In this document: positions 59,262 through 64,000 of the stretch, piece after piece
How the letters are laid out: each line of letters starts with the position of its first letter
Position numbering within the stretch: the first letter of the stretch is position 1
DNA from: Sinonovacula constricta
Lineage: Eukaryota > Mollusca > Bivalvia > Cardiida > Solecurtidae
DNA length: 64,000 nucleotides
Direction of reading: 5' to 3'
NCBI GenBank assembly: GCA_007844125.1
Contig: CM017561.1
Coordinates: 65,028,047-65,092,046 of the forward strand
Notes under the pieces: model-generated
Seen by the model: the letters and a program-made list of their open reading frames with translations, nothing else
Told to the model about the DNA's origin: nothing
The model's database searches: none
Position numbers and translations under genes: made by a program

Positions 59262-60668
59262 AGAATCATGTCTGTACTCTTCTATGTCGACAGATAACAT
59301 GTCTATATTCGTCTATATCGACAGATAACACGTCTTTACTATTTTATATCGACAGATAACACGTTTATACTCTTTAAAATCAACAGATAACACGTCAATA
59401 TGCTTTTATATCGACAGATTACACGTTTATACTTTTTTATATCGACAGATAACACTCCTTCACTCTTCTATATCGACAGATAACACGTATATACTCTTCT
59501 ATATCGACAGATAATACGCTTATACTCTTCTATGTTGATAGGTAACACGTCTATACTCTTCTATGTTGACAGATAACACGTCTATACTCTTTTATATATA
59601 CATATAACACGTTTATTCTCTTTTATATCGAGCGATAACACTCCTATACTCTTCTATATCGACAGATATCACGTCTATATTTTTCTATATGGACTGACAA
59701 CACTCATATACTCTTCTGTATCGATAGATCACACGTCTATATTCATCTATATGGACAGATGACACTTCTATACTCATTTTTATCGACAGATAATACTCCT
59801 ATACTCTTCTATAGAGACAGATAACACTCCTATAGTCTTCTGTATCGACAGATAACACACACGTCTATACTCTTCTATATCGACATATAATGCGTCCATA
59901 CTCTTCTATATCGACAGATTACACTCCTATATACGTCTATGTCGACAGAAATTAGTCCTATACTCTTGTATATGACAGATAATAGTCATATACTCTTGTA
60001 TATCGACAGATAATGCACATATACTCTTCAATATCGACAGATAACACTCTTAAATTTTTCTTTATTGACAAATAACACACACGTCTATACTCTTATATAT
60101 CGACAGATAACACGTTTATACTCTTTTATATCGATAATAACACATTTATACTATTTTATATCGACGGATAACACGTTTATATTATTTTATACCGACAGAT
60201 GACACGTCAATTCTCTTCTATATCAATGGATAACACGCTTATACTCTTCTATAAACGACAGATAACACGTCCGTTCTCTTCTAAATTGACAGATAACATG
60301 TCTCTACTCTTCTATATCGACATATAACACGCTTATACTCTTCTATATCGACAGATAACACGTCTATACTCTCCTTTATCGACAGATAACACGTCCGTTC
60401 TCTTCTATGTCGACAGATAACACGTCTCTACTCTTCTATATCGACAGATAACACGTCTTTACTATTCTATATCGACAGATAACACGTATATACTATTCTA
60501 TATCGACAGATAACACGTATATACTATTCTATATCGACAGATAACACGTCTGTTCTCTTCTATATCGACAGATTACACGTCTATACTATTCTATATCGGC
60601 AGATAACACGTCTATACTATTCTATATCGACAGATAACACGTCCGTTCTCTTCTATATCGACAGATAA
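59262..60668. repeat. 31-bp minisatellite (about 45 copies)
   Basis: Consensus close to TATATCGACAGATAACACG followed by TCTATACTCTTC, period 31 bp. Copies are most uniform in the 3' part (60300-60660), where variants such as GTCCGTTCTC recur, indicating higher-order amplification. The 5' part is more degenerate. Confidence 0.92.
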
Positions 60669-60754
60669 CTATCTAAAGTAGTTTAAACTGGACTATATAT
60701 GCAGTCTTAATTCAGAGTTTGGTTACTGTTTCGATGATGAAAAAAACAACAACA

Positions 60755-61025
60755 TGAGAGCGTCGGCTTGCGGATCGGGAGGTCGTGGGTTCGAACCCTG
60801 GCCGGGTCAAACCAAAGACTTTAAAGTTGGTAGTTGTGGCTTCCCTCCTAACGCTCGGGGCTAAGGGGACAGCATTACGCCTGACTCGTCGGTGTCAGTA
60901 TAATGGACCGGCCGGGTTCAGTCCTTGGGCACCTCATAATTGCCCTTGTGCTATAATGATAGAAATGTCGCTGCTCAGTATCGGCAAAAATGCCGGCATA
61001 TCCCATCCCATCCCAACAACATGAT
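60755..61025 (+). repeat. tRNA-headed SINE, + orientation
   Basis: Starts with a tRNA-like head (GAGAGCGTCGGCTTGCGGAT, B-box GTGGGTTCGAACCC near 60785-60798). The body contains GGACAGCATTACGCCTGACT and ATGATAGAAATGTCGCTGC. A second copy of the body lies inverted 190 bp away. Confidence 0.72.
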
Positions 61026-61196
61026 ATCTCATAATTGTTGCATCAACGTTGCATGTAACAGCGAGAGCTTTAATGTTTTAGCAATATATATAACAAGCCT
61101 TCGTCTTACTGGAAAACAGGAGAAGCGTCCTGATTAAAAGAACTTGGGATAGAAAAAGGAGAGAAAAAGAACATTATTACCTGATCAGGTGATTTT

Positions 61197-61378
61197 TATT
61201 TTGAACACATTAGGGATTTGCCGGCATTTTTGCCGATACTGTGCAGCGACATTTCTATCATTATAGCACAGAGGCACCTATGGGGAGCCCAGGGTCTGAA
61301 CCCGGTCGGTCTATTATATTGACACCGACGAGTCAGGCGTAATGCTGTCCCCTTAGTTCCCGTTAGGAGGGAAGCCTG
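61197..61378 (-). repeat. SINE body, inverted copy
   Basis: Reverse complement of about 60839-61005, with the same landmarks (GGACAGCATTACGCCTGACT, CGGCAAAAATGCCGGCA) and some substitutions. The tRNA head is missing, so it is truncated. Confidence 0.72.
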
Positions 61379-61754
61379 TACACATTAAGCATTTATATTA
61401 TCTGTTAATCATGTTTTAAAACACATTTTTGTGAAAAGAAGACTCTAACAAATATAATCAAACATCAACATGAAAGAAAACGCAATCAGTACCGTGAAGA
61501 CATGTTGATATTGTTATGTTTATATGTTATATGTTCATATGTTCAATATGGCTGGCGATCCAGTGATGGATGAATACGGAATCTTATAAAGGCCATAGAG
61601 ATTTTTAGTTCTACAAGTATTTCTAATGGAGGGGAAACTGTCATATGTCATGTTGAAGAACATTGTTTTCTATCTGAATAGGGTAAATCAGGGGTATCGG
61701 GATTTGAACTCGATTTTATGTTCCCTAAGCTTGAAATTGGGCGCCACTTATAAC
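61379..61754. other. Intergenic, no gene recognised
   Basis: AT-rich spacer between SINE and pseudo-exon. A TATAT/GTTATATGTTCATATGTTC stretch occurs near 61515-61545. Confidence 0.4.
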
Positions 61755-62100
61755 TGCGAAGACGAACTTTTTTCTGTATCTCGTCAACCTTACCAGGGGC
61801 GAAGAGCTTCATGTCAGGTCTGACATGCATGGCGTTCTGAAGCGTCTTGATGATTACGTAACGCGCCAAATTTGGCGAAAACACGATTCATAAATGGAAC
61901 CGTTGTCGTTATCGCCCCTTCTCCGTCGAGAAGTGAGGCAGCCTCCGACGACCTAAATTGGTTATTGCAACCAGTATGGCGTAACCAGTACGTAGATCTC
62001 ATTTACCGGTTTGAGATTTCACTTCAATCAAGCGTTTTCGTTACAGGATTCTTGTCTTCGTCAACATAAATGAGAATCAGTGAATGACGATTGGAGAAAA
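61755..62100 (+). pseudogene. Decayed copy 1 of the last exon of the ADAM-like gene
   Basis: Aligns with 20880-21200. Shared blocks include GACATGCATGGCG, GAACCGTTGTCGTTATCG-type sequence, TTGCAACCAGTATGGCG and AAGCGTTTTCGTTACAGG. The frame is broken by an in-frame stop and indels, and no splice acceptor equivalent is evident. Same orientation as the parent gene, about 41 kb away. Confidence 0.75.
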
Positions 62101-62608
62101 AAAAATAATTAAGGGCTCCTCTTCCGTGTCGTAGTTTCTTGACACTTTAAGGCAATAAGGCAATGGAACATTTATGTTTAGATTAAAGCATCCCCAGCCC
62201 TCCCCCAACAGAATACCACACTCCGAGATCACAGCTGAAACAATTACTTCGAGTAGGGTACACATGGGTGTCGTGAGAAAGATGTCGTAAAACAATTAGT
62301 CACACTTAGTCACATGGGCTGAGTGCACTGCTATAGATCAGTAATCTTGAATCCCCAAGCGGATACCACGGAAGCCTGAGGTTGTGTCCGTCCCGCCCCC
62401 AATACCCTCTCTTAACCCGTAAATACCCCACTATGAAGCCAGACAAGGTCACAAATTACTTTTATAAACCTTCTGGTTATGTCTACTATAAACTAAAAGC
62501 GGATTCACAAAATTTGACGGACGATTCATCTTACACAATGAAAGCGTTTACTGAAGTAGCCACATTTCGAGACAATGGACCGTTCCGCGATTTGTGTCCT
62601 CTATAAAT
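62101..62608. other. Downstream flank of pseudo-exon copy 1
   Basis: The segment near 62366-62455 (GAAGCCTGAGGTTGTGTCC, TGAAGCCAGACAAGGTCAC) resembles the flank of the parent gene at 21970-22080. Confidence 0.45.
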
Positions 62609-63033
62609 GTGATGTCATAGGCACTGATAAGAAAGTTTAAGGCAGCCATCTTTGAAGGCAGAAGCTAATGCAGACTGAACTCTGGAAATATGTGCTGTAT
62701 TAAACTCACCACTGTGTTTTTAGTTTTCAGTCTATTTTACTGGATTTTAAATCATACTGGATTTTAAATCAAATTTAACCGCTTTTATGAAGTATTTTAA
62801 ATATCAAAACTATATTTTCATAGTTTAATAGCTAAAAAAGTACAACCCCAAAAGATACACTGTTCCTTTTGTTTAAGAATGAGCCAATAATTTTATTTAT
62901 TTCTGTATACTAACTCTTTGTGCATTTATCAATTTTGAATATATTGGATTCTGTTCTAAGAATATAAATTTCAAGAGCTTTCCATTGGTGTAAAGCTTTT
63001 AATCTTTGGACCACAAATAAGAAAATTACAAGC
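62609..63033 (-). repeat. Dispersed repeat, inverted partner of 28975-29355
   Basis: The reverse complement matches the 29-kb copy from AAGATGGCTGCCTTAAA to the TTTGTGGTCC block, with a short internal duplication of ATTTTAAATC.AGTA. A further AAAGATGGCTGCC word occurs at about 63090. Confidence 0.7.
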
Positions 63034-63271
63034 AAATAAATTTACGCTTCTTTACGATTCATCTGAAAATCCCTTGAAGTTGCCATCAAAGATGGCTGCC
63101 GAGATAAGGGATCTTCACTGATGTGGGAACTATCTATTGTTATTATGACAGTTTAAATCACGCCTACCTTAAATGCTCACAAACAGTATCACAAACTAAA
63201 CGCACATATTCTTTTATATAAAGTAGGCCAACCCCTCACCACGTGGTTTACACTTATAAAGATTGGATTAC

Positions 63272-63613
63272 TGCGAAGACGAAACTACTTTTTGTATCTC
63301 GTCAACCTCACCAGGGGCGAAGAGCTTCCTGTAAGGTTTGACATGCTTGGCGTTTTGAAGCATCTAGCAGATTACGTCCAAATCTGGCGAAAACACGATT
63401 CATATCTGGATCCGTTGTCGTTATCGCCCCTTCTCCGTCGAGAAGTGAGGCAGCCCCCGACAACATAAATCGCTTATTGCAACCAGTATGGCGCAACCAG
63501 TACGTAGATCTCATTTACCGGTTTGAGATTTCACTTCAATCAAGCGTTTTCGTTACAGGGTTCTTGTCTTCGTCAACATAAAAGAGAATCAGTGAATGAC
63601 GATTGGAGAAAGA
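63272..63613 (+). pseudogene. Decayed copy 2 of the last exon of the ADAM-like gene
   Basis: Nearly the same sequence as 61755-62100 (closer to it than to the parent exon). It carries a small deletion after ATTACGT and different substitutions. Two rounds of duplication are likely: parent to one copy, then local duplication. Not translatable over its length. Confidence 0.75.
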
Positions 63614-63785
63614 AATAAATTTAAAGATGCTTCATCAACACATTGGGGACCGTCCTTGAGATTAACCGTCGTACTTATATGCATTGTAATTGACCACTCC
63701 TTTTTAAAGGTGGTATTCGATATTTGATATTTGCCATTATCTTACACATGTAAAACCCCTGTTCTTCGGAATCTGTGCATACAAC

Positions 63786-64000
63786 CTGCATACACTTTAT
63801 ACTTCAGTTAAACTTACAGGTGCTTATAACATTTCCTCAAGTGTTAGACAGTAAAAAAATCGTGAAATATATCGCATTATATGTCTGTTATTTCTAAATC
63901 TATAAACAAAGATAACGGGGATTTTATCTAAAAATAGACATCGAAGTCAGAGCTGATTAATCGAATGATCATACAATGTGATCTCAAAATTATGTGGTCA
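63786..64000 (+). repeat. Dispersed repeat, copy 2 (direct partner of 27995-28205)
   Basis: Same block order as at 28 kb; truncated by the window edge. Confidence 0.65.

Noticed and set aside
59262..60668. CRISPR-like array
   Set aside because: The period is a contiguous 31-bp tandem repeat without unique spacers, in eukaryotic DNA; it is a minisatellite.

Overview
The window is AT-rich eukaryotic (metazoan) DNA with intron-bearing genes, GT-AG splice sites, microsatellites, SINE-like tRNA/5S-derived repeats and DNA transposons. The gene content (a ciliary CFAP54 orthologue, a Mab-21/cGAS-like protein of the kind expanded in molluscs, a secreted ADAM/ADAMTS-like protein, a secreted C-type lectin) and the repeat style suggest a mollusc, most likely a bivalve. 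The phylum is inference.

Layout: 1-7868 is the 5' end of CFAP54 on the minus strand (six exons; the gene runs off the left edge). Its large first intron carries a 2.5-kb transposon (5108-7602), and a smaller element of the same design lies upstream of the gene (8930-10116). Both have terminal inverted repeats built from short tandem words and 9-bp target-site duplications. 11973-14045 is a Mab-21-domain gene with a 5'UTR intron. 17764-21216 is a three-exon secreted ADAM/ADAMTS-like gene whose zinc-binding site is destroyed (pseudoprotease). 24489-32000 is a C-type lectin gene on the minus strand. 32001-37372 is intergenic with long microsatellites.

37373-56241 is the centrepiece: an 18.9-kb Polinton/Maverick (adintovirus-like) provirus that is one giant palindrome. 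Two almost identical 9.3-kb arms sit head to head around a loop of about 193 bp. The outer ends are 5'-AG...CT-3', and the whole unit is flanked by a perfect 6-bp duplication (AATATA). Each arm carries a BIR protein, a Cys-rich unknown, packaging ATPase, two small Polinton-type unknowns, integrase (frameshifted before its chromodomain), penton-like minor capsid, basic core-like protein, major-capsid-like protein with a spliceosomal intron, adenain-type protease, and the C-terminal part of protein-primed DNA polymerase B on the opposite strand. The other end of a normal Polinton and the N-terminal half of PolB are missing. The structure looks like a copy-back (snap-back) defective viral genome that integrated through two copies of the same terminus.

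56242-64000 is repeat-rich: a 31-bp minisatellite of about 45 copies (59262-60668), an inverted pair of tRNA-headed SINEs, two decayed copies of the last exon of the ADAM-like gene, and segments repeated from 28-29 kb.
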